From G963701675 sp963701675 (GTDB taxonomy: Bacteria; Planctomycetota; Planctomycetia; Gemmatales; Gemmataceae): a stretch of DNA of 64,000 nucleotides. Below the pieces are notes generated by a model that had not been told where the DNA came from, ran no database searches, and saw only the letters and a program-made list of their open reading frames with translations. The stretch lies in assembly GCA_963701675.1 (NCBI GenBank), contig OY969623.1:2170001-2234000 (forward strand). The letters run 5' to 3'. Below, piece after piece: positions 1 through 9,307 of this stretch (positions within the stretch are counted from its first letter, which is position 1; each line of letters opens with the position of its first letter). The position numbers and the translations under genes are program-made.

Positions 1-2251
1 CGCCACCGCCGCCTTTCAAATCCAACGTACCTTCAATTCCATTCAAATTGTTTCTGCCCACGTTGATCGTGTCGAGACCAGGGCCGGCGTCGACCGTCAG
101 CGTGGTGTTGATGAGGTTTCGCATGACCGTGATGGTGTCCCAGCCGTCGCCGGAGTTGATCCGCGTGCCCCGAATAGCGCTCGTGCTGGTAACGGTGATG
201 GGGTCCCAGCCCTGGCCGGTGTTGAGGAAATAGTCGCCGAAGCCGAAGTGGAAAATTGGGGCTATGCCGCTGCGGTTCGTTTTGTTGGTGGCGACGGTGT
301 AGGTCTGAGCCGTTGTCGTCCCTTGGTCGTTAAAGTGAATCTCATCCAGGCCGCTGCCCGCATTCACGGTGAGCGATCCCTTGATGTTGTCCAGGGTATC
401 CAAGAAGCTGCCAACATTGACAGTGTCGTTGCCGCCGCCGGCGTTGATGGTCGTTACGAGGTTGCCATTGAGATTTTGCGGCGTCCCTCTGACATTCAAG
501 ATATCGTTGAGATCCCCGGCGTTGATGGTGAGCGACTTCAGACCGACCCCGGCGAAGCTGATGACGCCGGATAAAAACTCTTTCACATCGTTGCCCGTGA
601 TGAACAGGAGCTTCTTTTCGCTGGCGCTTTGGTCGTCGATGGTGAGATCGGTCAGGCGGGTCAGGTTCGGGACAAGAAGAACGTCACCGACAATGTTGCT
701 TATCTCACCCTTGCCGACATTGACGATGGCGGCGTTCTCGATGAACGTGTCTGCCACGGCCGACGTGCCATACACGTCGACGCGCGCGTCCACCGCCGAG
801 CCGGCGGTGAGGTAGACCGTGCCAAGACCCACATAGGTGACGACGGTTTTGTTGGGTAATTCCACCGTCGAGTCAGTGATCGCGTAGACACGCTGCGTGC
901 CGGCATTATTACTGTCGTTAAAGGTCAACGCATCGTCGGAGAGGATCGGAGCGCCGATCACCTTCACGTTCCCTTGGAACAAATCGAGATTGCCGAGTTT
1001 CGGGGAAAACTGAATCTTATCGAGGCCGCCTCTCGTGTCGATCGTGATGGAGACCTTAATCGCAACTTTGTTCGGTTCGATCTTGAAGGTCTCGTTGTCG
1101 CCGGAGCCCTTTATCGTGATGCTCCTGATCGCCCCGAGGAAATCGTCGTACACGGCCACGCCGTTGACGCTGATGAACAACCGCTCGCCTATTATGGGAA
1201 TGTTTCCCGTGACGATGCTGATGCCGTCCGCGATGTCGTTATTGCCTTGAAGCTGGTTGGCCATGTCCACGACGAGGTTGTACGTACCGCCGACGGTGTC
1301 ATCGATCCAGTCGGCGAAGGAGGAGACACGCGTGTACCAGGCGTTACTGCCATAGGAGCAAGGCTGATTTGAGGTCGAGGAAACGCCGGCGATGAAGCCG
1401 GAAATGAGTAGAGGTCTCCCCGAGTCACCGGGCGCCGACAGTGCTTCACCGGTGATACCGGGATCGGCCGGATTGGCCGGATTGTCCAGGTCGAATCTCA
1501 GATACTCATTAAGCGGGTTGTTGCTGTTCATGGGGACTTCGACGATCGCGTCGATGTGGTTAAAGCCTTGCCGTTTGGTGCCGAAGGATCCGGGTGGTAG
1601 CACGTAGGGAGGTGGATCGCCCGTGCTGCCGAAGTTACCGCTGCACACTGTGCCCACGGGGCCCGGACAATCACCGTTTAAGACGAGGTTGGTCCGATTC
1701 GTACCGCCATAGCCGAGAAACGTCATATCCCCGTTGTTTTGGGTATCCTCCTGTGTGTCCCGATAAATGAGGCGCTTTTCGGCGGCGAAGGGCGCCAGTT
1801 CGGGAAGGCGCATGATAGCGATGTCACTCCCTTGGTTGGCAAGGCCGATCCACGTGTTGGGAACGGTGATGTTGGCCGCAGAGACGTTGAGCGTGACGAT
1901 CTTCCCAGGTAGATCAAATTGCAGCTGGTGAGTACCCGTATCGACAAAGCCGTCGCCCTGATCGGGTCTTCCGTCGGGGGGCACGCTAATGTCCACGTCA
2001 TTGTCAACGCAGTGAGCGGCGGTTAGGACATGTCGAGCAGTCCAGAGCAACGTTCCCGTGCAGTTTCCGTTCGGGCTGATAACTTGAACCACGCCATCGA
2101 GCCCCGATCCGGGCAAGATGGTTGCCGGGAAGCTGGCCGGAGCATTGACCACCGGCACGACACGACGTTCGAGCGCCTCGATTAGCGGGGTGAAACGCGG
2201 CCGACGCTTGACGGATTTCGTTGATGCATTGCGGCGTGAGGCTCGAAACAT
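1..2251 (-). CDS. Trypsin-like serine protease with LEPR-XLL-like leader and beta-repeat tail (3' end outside window)
   Basis: One frame stays open from the ATG at 2251 to the window edge, about 750 codons, so the C-terminus is missing. The N-terminus is basic and carries LIEALERRVVP, the planctomycete LEPR-XLL type of leader. A chymotrypsin-fold catalytic triad is visible: LTAAHC (His80), SDIAIMRL (Asp143) and APGDSGRP (Ser277). After roughly residue 330 the protein changes to Asn/Asp/Gly-rich repeats such as GGGNDTVNVG and GDGWDTITV, which in this phylum form extracellular beta-helix or calcium-binding tails. Role (inference): secreted or surface-anchored protease. It is divergent from the sigma-factor gene at 2464. 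The ATG at 2251 is followed by the leader and preceded by a weak GGAGAA site. The triad is seen directly; substrate is unknown. Confidence 0.88.
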   Translation of the reverse strand, partial: MFRASRRNASTKSVKRRPRFTPLIEALERRVVPVVNAPASFPATILPGSGLDGVVQVISPNGNCTGTLLWTARHVLTAAHCVDNDVDISVPPDGRPDQGDGFVDTGTHQLQFDLPGKIVTLNVSAANITVPNTWIGLANQGSDIAIMRLPELAPFAAEKRLIYRDTQEDTQNNGDMTFLGYGGTNRTNLVLNGDCPGPVGTVCSGNFGSTGDPPPYVLPPGSFGTKRQGFNHIDAIVEVPMNSNNPLNEYLRFDLDNPANPADPGITGEALSAPGDSGRPLLISGFIAGVSSTSNQPCSYGSNAWYTRVSSFADWIDDTVGGTYNLVVDMANQLQGNNDIADGISIVTGNIPIIGERLFISVNGVAVYDDFLGAIRSITIKGSGDNETFKIEPNKVAIKVSITIDTRGGLDKIQFSPKLGNLDLFQGNVKVIGAPILSDDALTFNDSNNAGTQRVYAITDSTVELPNKTVVTYVGLGTVYLTAGSAVDARVDVYGTSAVADTFIENAAIVNVGKGEISNIVGDVLLVPNLTRLTDLTIDDQSASEKKLLFITGNDVKEFLSGVISFAGVGLKSLTINAGDLNDILNVRGTPQNLNGNLVTTINAGGGNDTVNVGSFLDTLDNIKGSLTVNAGSGLDEIHFNDQGTTTAQTYTVATNKTNRSGIAPIFHFGFGDYFLNTGQGWDPITVTSTSAIRGTRINSGDGWDTITVMRNLINTTLTVDAGPGLDTINVGRNNLNGIEGTLDLKGGGG

Positions 2252-2463
2252 GATTTGGTTCTCCTATGAATGAGCGGTTTCCGATGCTCGGTTGCGATTA
2301 AGAAAGTTGGCCCTCTACCCTGTTAAGTGACGAAAACCGAAAAACCGGCCGCGAAAAAAATGAAAAAGTCGCAACGCGCCGTAACCGGTTCCTCAGCCTC
2401 GACTTGTTGACCGCCCGTGGAGCCGCGCTTATAGTGGGAAGCGTTCTTGCAAAACGTGAGGCT

Positions 2464-3069
2464 ATGCACATGGCCGAAAGTGCCGAGGCCGGAAAATGGC
2501 TATCCGCCGCCCGGGCGGGGTCGCGCGAGGCGCTTGGCGAAGCGCTCGACGGCTACCGCGACTTCTTGCTGAAACTCGCCGAACGGGAAATCGACGCCGA
2601 TCTGCGAGCGAAAGGCGGCGCTTCGGACCTGGTGCAGCAGACCTTTCTCGATGCCCAACAGTTGTTTCCCCGCTTCGAAGGTCACACCGATGGGGAATGG
2701 CATGCGTGGCTACGGCAGCTGTTGGTTCACAACGCCGCTGACTTCACGCGTCGCTTCCGTGCCAGCAAGCGCGATGCCGTCCGCGAATCGCCGCTACCGG
2801 GATCGGCGACGGGGATGGGAAGTGCACTTCAAGCGGACATCGGCACGCCGAGCGTTTTGGTCGGCGGCGCGGAGCAGGAGGCGGTGCTGGCGCAAGCGTT
2901 GACCAAATTACCGAATGAGTATCGCGAAGTCCTCCGCCTTCGATACGAGGAAAACCTGTCCTTCGAGGAAATCGGGCAACGGCTCGGCGGTCGGACGCCC
3001 AACGCCGCCCGCAAGCTGTGGACTCGCGCGGTCCAAGAGTTGGAGCAGAAATTGCAGGCGCCTTCATGA
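2464..3069 (+). CDS. ECF-type RNA polymerase sigma-70 family sigma factor
   Basis: 201 residues from the ATG at 2464 (a second ATG at 2470 is equally possible; a TTG at 2404 would add residues that do not look like the family). Region 2 is seen around LRAKGGASDLVQQTFLDAQ, and region 4 at the C-terminus around LPNEYREVLRLRYEENLSFEEIG followed by the helix-turn-helix. This is the planctomycete sigma class usually coded next to a protein kinase. Its stop codon overlaps the start of the kinase gene (ATGA at 3066-3069), so the two are probably translationally coupled. Role: recruits RNA polymerase to a small regulon; the kinase is a likely regulator (inference). Confidence 0.9.
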   Translation: MHMAESAEAGKWLSAARAGSREALGEALDGYRDFLLKLAEREIDADLRAKGGASDLVQQTFLDAQQLFPRFEGHTDGEWHAWLRQLLVHNAADFTRRFRASKRDAVRESPLPGSATGMGSALQADIGTPSVLVGGAEQEAVLAQALTKLPNEYREVLRLRYEENLSFEEIGQRLGGRTPNAARKLWTRAVQELEQKLQAPS

Positions 3070-6000
3070 CCAGCGACAAACCTGATTCAGCGGAAGAACT
3101 GTACGCCTCACTAATGGCTGAGTGTGATGAGGCGGTGGCGGGGAATTCGCACACGGCCAAGATCAACGACGATGAAGTTCCGCCCGAACTGCGGACGGAG
3201 ATGCAAGGCCATATGGCTTGCTTGCACCTGCTCCGTCACCACTGGCCGCGTTCAAACACAGCCGAGACGCAGGCGAAGTCACCGGCGGATTCGATAGCGA
3301 TGAACGACACCCGACTCGGCCGTTTCGAGCTCCGCCGCGAACTGGGCGAGGGAACATTCGGCCGGGTATTCCTCGCATACGATCCTCAATTGAATCGTGA
3401 AGTAGCTCTCAAGGTTCCGCGCGTTGAAGTGCTATTCACAACAGACCTTCGCGACCGCTTTCATCGCGAGGCGAAAGCCGCCGCCGGGCTGGACCATCCG
3501 AATATCGTGCAGGTCTACGAAGCCGGCGAAGCGGGTCCGATTTCGTACATTGCGTCGGCATACTGCCCCGGCCCGACGTTGGCGGCGTGGCTGAAGCAGC
3601 AAACTGAGCCGGTTTCACCGCGCTTGGCCGCTGAATTGATCGCCGACCTCGCCGATGCCGTTCAACACGCGCACAGTCGTGGCGTACTGCACCGTGATTT
3701 GAAACCCGGAAATGTTCTGCTTCAAAAAGTAGTCTGTAGTCAGGAGTCAGTAGCCAGTAGGAAACGTTCCGCGACGGCTTCGTCGTCTACTGACTACTGT
3801 CTACTGACTACTGGCTACTCCCCTAAGATCACCGACTTCGGCCTGGCGAAGATTCAGTCCGAAGGCGGTGTCAGCGCGACCCAGAGCGGCGCCGTTCTCG
3901 GCACACCGCAGTACATGGCCCCGGAACAAGCCGGCGGCCGATCGCAAAACATCCGCGAGCCGGCCGACCTCTACGCGCTCGGAGCAATCCTCTATGAGTT
4001 ATTGACCGGTCGGCCGCCGTTCGTCGCCGATTCGGTCCTTGAAATGCTCACACAGGTCAAGATGTTGGAGCCGGTCTCGCCGCGCCGCCTTCGGCCGAGA
4101 TTGCCGCACGACTTAGAGACGATCTGCCTGAAGTGCCTTCAGAAGGAACCGCAGAGGCGTTACGCGAGCGCCGGCGATCTGGCGGGTGATCTGCGGCGCT
4201 TCCTGAATGGCGAGCCGATCGTGGCCCGGCCGGTGGGCTGGTGGGAACAAACGGCGAAGTGGGCCAAGCGCCGGCCGGCGGTGGCGGGCTTGACCGCGGC
4301 AGTAGCGGCCGCACTCGTCCTCGGAGCGGCCGTTGCCTCCGTGCTAGCAATCTGGGCGCTCGGCGAACGGGACCGCGCCCGGCTTGAGTTAGCGAATTCC
4401 CTCGTTTCCCAAGCGGCCGCGATCCAACATACCGGTCAAATCGGTCAACGATTCGAGAGCCTTCGCTTGCTCACCGAAGCTGCCGGGGAACTACGAGATC
4501 ATCCTCAGGGTCGAAATCGAATTCCTGAAATTCGTAACCACGCCATCGCCGCCCTCGGCCTTACCGACTTGCAGGTCTCGTGGGAGCGGCAAGTGGGCGG
4601 CCTTATCGGTGCTCAGTTCGACCATCAACTGGAACGTTATGCCAAACTCGATACACTCGAGACCGGCAAGGTGCTGGTCCGGCGCTGCGATGATGATGGC
4701 GCACTGTTGGAGGTTCCACATCCAGGGCCGAAGTTCTGGTATGCAAGGACCAACTTCAGCAAGAGTGGGCAGTACCTCCTTATCGGTTACTGGTTAACTG
4801 GTGCGGATGACGTTCTTTTGCACCTCTGGCACATTGATCGGAAGGAGCTGGTCTTCACGTCGCGCATCAATCCTGGCACGAACGCAGATACTGCAGCGGT
4901 GCACCCCAACGACCGCTGGTTGGTATACGGACTTCCAAGAAATGGCATTCGGATTTGGGACCTGGTTGATCGCCGCGAAGTGCGGCAGTTTCACGATGTC
5001 GCTGTGTCCAGTATCTGCCTCGACCCAGGTGGCGACCGTGTGGCCGTTACCGAGTTCGAGGGACTTCACATCCGGATTTTCGAGTTGGAGTCGGGCAAGG
5101 AGTTAGCCTCGTGGCAGTCACCACACGGCGTTGGTGCTTTGTCTTGGAGTGCTGACGGCCAACTACTCGCCTGCGGCAGCTACATAGGAAGAACCAGTGT
5201 CTGGCACGTGCCACGAAAACAGCTAGTCTCGGTGCTGCACGGCCATACGTCCGCAGTCATCCATCTTCAATTCGCTCCAAGCGGTTACTTATTGGCGACA
5301 ACCAGTTGGGACCGGACCACACGGCTATGGGATGCAATTTCGGGCGAAACTCTTGTTGGCGCGCCCGGATACTTCGGGCGTTTCTCGGCAAGCGACAGCC
5401 GACTCGCTTTTTTCAACGGTAGTAATCTGGGCGTTTGGGAATTGGCTCACGGCCTGGAATGCCGGAGGCTGCACCCGGGATTCCAAGGCAAGCTGGTCGA
5501 ACACGGGGAAGTCGTCTCGCAGTTTGCCGCCGATTTCAACCCCGACGGCACGGTGCTGGCCAGCGGCGACCGAACTGGAGTCCGGTTTTGGGACGTGGCG
5601 ACTGGAGAAGAACGCGCACACGTGCGGACGGGAAGTGCTTATCCCGCATTGTTTCACCCTGACGGTAAAAGTCTTATTACACATAGCACATGGGGAACTT
5701 ATCGCTGGCCGGTTCGTTTGGGTAACGGCAGCGCCACGAAAACATTTTACATCGGTCCCCCGGACCTTCTTCCCGTTCTGCGTCCGAGCGACATGAGTGA
5801 TCTAGCTACCAAATGGATGCCCGGCCATCGCGCCCTCGTTGTAAGCGACAGGACGAAATCGCGTGTCGTGATTACGGATCTTCCGGATGAGGGTGACATT
5901 GACGCCGATCCAATCGTGTTAAGATCCGAACACACTAGACTAACCTCGCTCTCGGTGAGTCCGGACGGCAAGTGGATCGCGGGCGGCGGCTGGAAGACGC

Positions 6001-6566
6001 GCGGTGTGCAAATCTGGAATGTGCCCGAGCGCCGGCTAGACCGAGTCCTTCGCCCGGGCAATGTGCCGAGCAATGAAGCGTTCTGGGCTTATTTCAGTCC
6101 CGATGGCAGATGGCTTGTAACCGCCACCTCGGACGAAGAAGATTCCGACAACGGCTATCACTTTTGGCGAACCGGAACCTGGAACCTCGAGCGGTTCATC
6201 CCCGCGACCCTTGACATGACCAGAGCGGCTTTCACCGCCGACGGCCGGATGATAGCTCTGAGTCTGACAGCGCAGCACATCCTCCTCGCCGATCCCGCGG
6301 ACGGGCGCGAGCTCGCTCGCCTGTCTACACTTCAGCCCACTGCCGCATGGCCGACGGCCTTCAGTCCTGACGGCACGAAGCTGGCGGCGATAACCGGTGG
6401 AACCATGTTGGTCTGGGACCTCCAACGCATTCGCGAACGGTTAGCGGGCATGAACCTGGATTGGGGCGCGCCTCCATTCCCACTCCGCCCCGTGCCGCAT
6501 TTTCGGCAGGACTTTCAAGTGCACGTTACCGGCGAGGTGCCTGAGCCTGCCACGGAAGGCAAGTAA
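3066..6566 (+). CDS. Membrane-anchored serine/threonine protein kinase with WD40 repeats
   Basis: 1166 residues. Start chosen at the ATG overlapping the sigma-factor stop. Kinase domain about residues 87-390: glycine loop GEGTFGRV (94-101), lysine in EVALK (K116), catalytic HRDLKPGN (209-216), DFG (D257) and APE (MAPEQA). A membrane helix follows at about 404-428 (AAVAAALVLGAAVASVLAIW). The C-terminal 650 residues hold WD40-type repeats (e.g. FAPSGYLLATTSWDRTTRLW, FSPDGTKLAAI..LVWDL) expected to form one or two beta-propellers outside the cytoplasm. Odd: about 30 residues (222-251) between the catalytic loop and DFG come from a palindromic DNA insert (see 3728-3819). All catalytic residues remain, so activity is plausible. 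Role: signal-transducing kinase, probably acting with the sigma factor. Confidence 0.92.
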   Translation: MTSDKPDSAEELYASLMAECDEAVAGNSHTAKINDDEVPPELRTEMQGHMACLHLLRHHWPRSNTAETQAKSPADSIAMNDTRLGRFELRRELGEGTFGRVFLAYDPQLNREVALKVPRVEVLFTTDLRDRFHREAKAAAGLDHPNIVQVYEAGEAGPISYIASAYCPGPTLAAWLKQQTEPVSPRLAAELIADLADAVQHAHSRGVLHRDLKPGNVLLQKVVCSQESVASRKRSATASSSTDYCLLTTGYSPKITDFGLAKIQSEGGVSATQSGAVLGTPQYMAPEQAGGRSQNIREPADLYALGAILYELLTGRPPFVADSVLEMLTQVKMLEPVSPRRLRPRLPHDLETICLKCLQKEPQRRYASAGDLAGDLRRFLNGEPIVARPVGWWEQTAKWAKRRPAVAGLTAAVAAALVLGAAVASVLAIWALGERDRARLELANSLVSQAAAIQHTGQIGQRFESLRLLTEAAGELRDHPQGRNRIPEIRNHAIAALGLTDLQVSWERQVGGLIGAQFDHQLERYAKLDTLETGKVLVRRCDDDGALLEVPHPGPKFWYARTNFSKSGQYLLIGYWLTGADDVLLHLWHIDRKELVFTSRINPGTNADTAAVHPNDRWLVYGLPRNGIRIWDLVDRREVRQFHDVAVSSICLDPGGDRVAVTEFEGLHIRIFELESGKELASWQSPHGVGALSWSADGQLLACGSYIGRTSVWHVPRKQLVSVLHGHTSAVIHLQFAPSGYLLATTSWDRTTRLWDAISGETLVGAPGYFGRFSASDSRLAFFNGSNLGVWELAHGLECRRLHPGFQGKLVEHGEVVSQFAADFNPDGTVLASGDRTGVRFWDVATGEERAHVRTGSAYPALFHPDGKSLITHSTWGTYRWPVRLGNGSATKTFYIGPPDLLPVLRPSDMSDLATKWMPGHRALVVSDRTKSRVVITDLPDEGDIDADPIVLRSEHTRLTSLSVSPDGKWIAGGGWKTRGVQIWNVPERRLDRVLRPGNVPSNEAFWAYFSPDGRWLVTATSDEEDSDNGYHFWRTGTWNLERFIPATLDMTRAAFTADGRMIALSLTAQHILLADPADGRELARLSTLQPTAAWPTAFSPDGTKLAAITGGTMLVWDLQRIRERLAGMNLDWGAPPFPLRPVPHFRQDFQVHVTGEVPEPATEGK
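3728..3819. repeat. Palindromic element inserted in frame inside the kinase gene
   Basis: Two 33-base arms (3728-3760 and 3787-3819) are inverted repeats of each other with about 28 of 33 positions paired, separated by a 26-base loop. The arms are made of degenerate tandem copies of a 7-base unit (TAGTCAG-like). It adds about 30 low-complexity residues (VVCSQESVASRKRS... through LLTTGYS) to the kinase without breaking the frame, in the short stretch joining the catalytic loop to the DFG motif, where related kinases have only 5-8 residues. Looks like a small mobile palindromic repeat. Confidence 0.8.
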
Positions 6567-6568
6567 CG

Positions 6569-6658
6569 TTGGCGGAGCTGGGATTGATCGATGAGTACGA
6601 GTTCATCGTGCAGCCCGTGCTAACGGGCCATGGGCCGACGTTGTTCGCGACAGCTTAG
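6569..6658 (+). pseudogene. Fragment of a RibD/DHFR-like reductase gene (duplicate of the 12221-12778 gene)
   Basis: 29 codons ending in TAG encode LAELGLIDEYEFIVQP..GHGPTLFA, the C-terminal third of the reductase encoded at 12221-12778. The DNA from 6567 is identical to the DNA from 12606 for about 38 bases and stays similar for about 85 bases. No start region or fold core is present, so it is a dead copy sitting directly behind the kinase stop codon. It marks the left edge of the accessory segment. Confidence 0.82.
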
Positions 6659-7041
6659 AATTGGACCCTTTGTCTGATCGACCTAGCTTCTGCGTCTCGG
6701 ACCGGAGCGCGCACCAGCGCGGCAGAAATTGCAGCGGGAAGCGAGACGGTTCAAATCCAGTCGCCCCGACTATGTTGCAGTGGCGGAGCGTTCACATTGC
6801 GTTGAAGTTGTACACTTGATCTTTGAATTATATCGTTAGGACCGCGCAAGAATTGCTCGGTCAATTCGCGCGCCCGAATTCGCTCCAACTCTCTGAGAGA
6901 TTTGAAAGATCGGCGGTTGAAACGTAATCCATGGTCGCATAATATCCCGATGAGCCCGTTAGATAATCACGAGTTCGGACGACAGGGACATAAGCAATAC
7001 CGCTACTCTTTGTTGATCGCAACTCGAAAGGGGACTCCGCA
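6659..7041. other. Non-coding stretch between gene remnant and DUF6265 gene
   Basis: 383 bases without a convincing gene. It contains a short piece at 6748-6772 that resembles a tRNA 3' end (T-loop plus acceptor), but the matching 5' half is absent. A ribosome-binding site (AAAGGGGA, about 7027-7034) belongs to the next gene. Confidence 0.5.
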
Positions 7042-7956
7042 ATGCACTTGCGCACTTGGCCGGCAACAGCGCTCGCACTACACGCAACCCTCGCTGCGGC
7101 GTTGGCCGCGAGCGCGCTTTCGGCGCAGCCCGACGGGTTGCGCGCGTTGGACGGTGAGTGGGTATACGTCGAGGACCGCACCGCGGGCCGTACAAGCGAG
7201 CAGCAGACGCCCAACATGGGACCGAAGGTCAAGTATCGCATCGAGAAAGATGCGTTCGTCGTGGTGCGGCGTGAAGGCGAAATTCGCATGGCGCTCGACG
7301 GCTCGCCCACCGAAGTCCCCTCGCCATACGGGGGCTCGCGCTACCGCGGTGAATGGAAGGACGGCGCGTACGTGTACGAGAGCGAGCCCACGCGCGTTTC
7401 GGACAACGCGCGCAAGATCCGGTGGGAGCTGCGCCCCACGGCCGACGGAATGCTCGCAAGCGTTACGCTCGATCCACCCACGGGGAAGGCATCGGTGTCG
7501 CTCTTCCGCCATCCGCAGGACATCGCGCTGCCCGCGCCGGCCAAGGCCACGATGAGCGACATGGCGTGGCTCGCCGGCGCGTGGGTCGGAACGAGGGGTC
7601 AGGGAGGGGCGACGTCGATCGAGGAGCGATGGAGCCCGCCGCTGGGCGGCGCGATGCTCGCCGTATCGCGCACCGTCAACAAGAGCGGCAAGATGGTCGC
7701 GTTCGAGTACCTGCGCATCGTCGAGCGCGACGGCGGGCTGGTCTACATCGCACAACCCGGCGGCCGCACGGCGACCGAGTTCGTGCTCACCGAGCTGGGC
7801 CTGGGCAAAACGCGCGCCGTGTTCGAGAACCCGCGCCACGATTCGCCGCAGCGCATCGTGTACGAGCTCTCGGCCGAGGGTGTGCTGAGCGCCTCGATCG
7901 GCTGGGCCAAGGGTGGCACCCCCCGGCGCTTCGAGTTCAAGCGCGAGGGGGGCTAG
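7042..7956 (+). CDS. Secreted DUF6265 family protein
   Basis: 304 residues starting with a signal peptide (hydrophobic to ALSAQP, about residue 29). The C-terminal part (about 178-300) matches the DUF6265 pattern: MAWLAGAWVG, EERWSPPLGGAMLAVSRT, FEYLRI, VFENPRHDSPQRIVYE. The N-terminal part (LDGEWVYVEDRTAG...) looks like a lipocalin-like or TIGR03067-type stress domain. The function of DUF6265 is unknown. Base composition (very GC-rich third positions) differs from the flanking genes, suggesting transfer. It is followed by an attC-like site, and I read it as a gene cassette. Confidence 0.82.
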   Translation: MHLRTWPATALALHATLAAALAASALSAQPDGLRALDGEWVYVEDRTAGRTSEQQTPNMGPKVKYRIEKDAFVVVRREGEIRMALDGSPTEVPSPYGGSRYRGEWKDGAYVYESEPTRVSDNARKIRWELRPTADGMLASVTLDPPTGKASVSLFRHPQDIALPAPAKATMSDMAWLAGAWVGTRGQGGATSIEERWSPPLGGAMLAVSRTVNKSGKMVAFEYLRIVERDGGLVYIAQPGGRTATEFVLTELGLGKTRAVFENPRHDSPQRIVYELSAEGVLSASIGWAKGGTPRRFEFKREGG

Positions 7957-8117
7957 TAAGCAGGTCGGACAGCCGTTGGCCAAGGAGACATCGTGTCGCT
8001 CAAGCTCTCATCGGGCTCGCCCAAGAACTCGGGCAGCAGACTTCCCGATGAGGCATTTGACAGGTACAGACCTGGTAGGGGTGGCGTACTCGCGGGGGTC
8101 GGTTGCCATTCGAGGGC

Positions 8118-8214
8118 GTCTAACAAGTCGCAGAAGCAGACCGAGGCCGCAATACGGTACTTCGGAGTTCAAAGGTTGCTCAGCGGCCCCGGCTGCTGAG
8201 CTGTGTCGTTCGGC
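8118..8214 (+). repeat. attC-like recombination site (integron cassette boundary)
   Basis: 97 bases bounded by GTCTAAC (8118-8124, fits RYYYAAC) and GTTCGGC (8208-8214, one mismatch to GTTRRRY). Inside, 8135-8150 pairs with 8183-8197 over 14 base pairs with one mismatch and a single unpaired A at 8140, the extrahelical base typical of attC hairpins. The next gene starts 19 bases further on. This is the best of four such sites in the segment. Confidence 0.6.
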
Positions 8215-8233
8215 ACCAAGAGCGGTGAAGTGA

Positions 8234-8779
8234 ATGCTGTTCGTAGGCGTCAGTTCGTGGATCATCCAAGACGGCAACTACGGCGACTTTCGCGTCGGGG
8301 CTGCGGCAAAGTTCGCGCTTGAGTTCTACCCGCAATCCATTGAGGTCACCCGGTCCCACGAAGCCTCGTTCGAGCGCATCCAGGCGAGCCGGTATCGAGT
8401 GCGAGGACAAGTCGTCTTTGTAAGTCGAGCCTCTTGGGTTATCGACTTTGGCGTCATGGCCTACCAGAACTACGAGCCGCCGTCGGCCGTCAAGAGGGGT
8501 GCTTGGATCCAAGGAGAGATTTATTTGGGCATCGACCCATTCTTCTATTTTGAAGAGCTTCACTCACTTCCAGGAATGCCGGCCTTGCAGCACGAGTGGC
8601 GCATCGCAAATATCTTTCTCGAAACGACGCCGTGGCTCAGTCGAACGGACGAAACGGGAAGGGCAATCCTTACCAGAGATGAACAACAAGAGTCCTTCGC
8701 TGAGGTCAGTGAAACGAACGCATGGGAAGACGACCAAGGCAATGGGCATTACATCTTGGAGTGTGAGAGGATCGGGTAA
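8234..8779 (+). CDS. Hypothetical protein (cassette-borne)
   Basis: 181 residues; I do not recognise the family. No signal peptide or membrane helix is visible. It is acidic towards the C-terminus and rich in aromatic residues (IDPFFYFEEL, WEDDQGNGHYI). The start at ATG 8234 has GGTGAAG just upstream and lies 19 bases behind the attC-like site, the usual position for a cassette gene. Soluble acidic proteins of this size in cassette arrays are often immunity or toxin-antitoxin related, but nothing in the sequence proves that here. Confidence 0.7.
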   Translation: MLFVGVSSWIIQDGNYGDFRVGAAAKFALEFYPQSIEVTRSHEASFERIQASRYRVRGQVVFVSRASWVIDFGVMAYQNYEPPSAVKRGAWIQGEIYLGIDPFFYFEELHSLPGMPALQHEWRIANIFLETTPWLSRTDETGRAILTRDEQQESFAEVSETNAWEDDQGNGHYILECERIG

Positions 8780-9307
8780 AGATGCCGAACCCTCCTATGG
8801 CCTCGGAAGTCAATAGGCGCACCGCGAACGGGGAGTGATTCTTCTCCTTCGTAGCGTTACGTCTGGAATGTGATTGACGCTTGAACCCAACGCCTGCACC
8901 GAACTGATTCGACTTGGTGAGTCAGCCAAGGGGCTGCTCCAAACACTCCTCCAAGGGTCGGCCGTCTGGCTCTTCCGAGCCGGACGACTGCGGCATGTGA
9001 AGTTGCCGCGCCCGAGAAACTCATCCGTACCGCGGCGCCGGCTCATCAAAATGATGGACTCCTCCTTTCGGGGGTCCAGTTAGGTCATAGCTCGGCGCGC
9101 GGGCAGCCACTCGGTTCACCGTCCATCACACTCCTCTAAGTTCTTCGGAAAACCGGTGACGCCGGGGGCCAATCCAAACGCTTCGGGGTCGGGAACTTTG
9201 GCGTAGCGCTGCCGTGCGGGCTCGCTGTCCCAGATCAATGGCATCCGCCGAACGCTCCTCCCTTGTTGCCCCAGTTCGGCGCACAGCTCCCCGGCGCCGA
9301 CCGGCAA
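8780..9307. other. Non-coding region left of the IS110 transposase
   Basis: 528 bases without a convincing gene. It contains a strong hairpin at 8964-8985 (nine-base arms, loop TTCC) and a small stem at about 9058-9078. Part must be the downstream end of the IS110 element, but no terminal repeats or target duplication can be fixed by eye. The tail of the 8234 cassette, including any attC site, should also lie here. Confidence 0.45.

Noticed and set aside
6748..6772. Possible tRNA gene 3' end
   Set aside because: The T-loop and acceptor-like sequence lack a matching 5' half, and the T-stem pairs in only about three positions. At best a fragment.
6820..6963. Possible further attC site (GTTAGAT at 6957)
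   Set aside because: No fitting 5' core box and no pairing arms between the boxes.
7078..7983. Long minus-strand open frame across the DUF6265 gene
   Set aside because: Antisense of a GC-rich gene whose plus-strand product has family motifs and a signal peptide.
8784..8862. Possible attC site behind the 8234 gene (GCCGAAC and GTTACGT boxes)
   Set aside because: The boxes are at a plausible distance but the inside does not fold into a stem with an extrahelical base.
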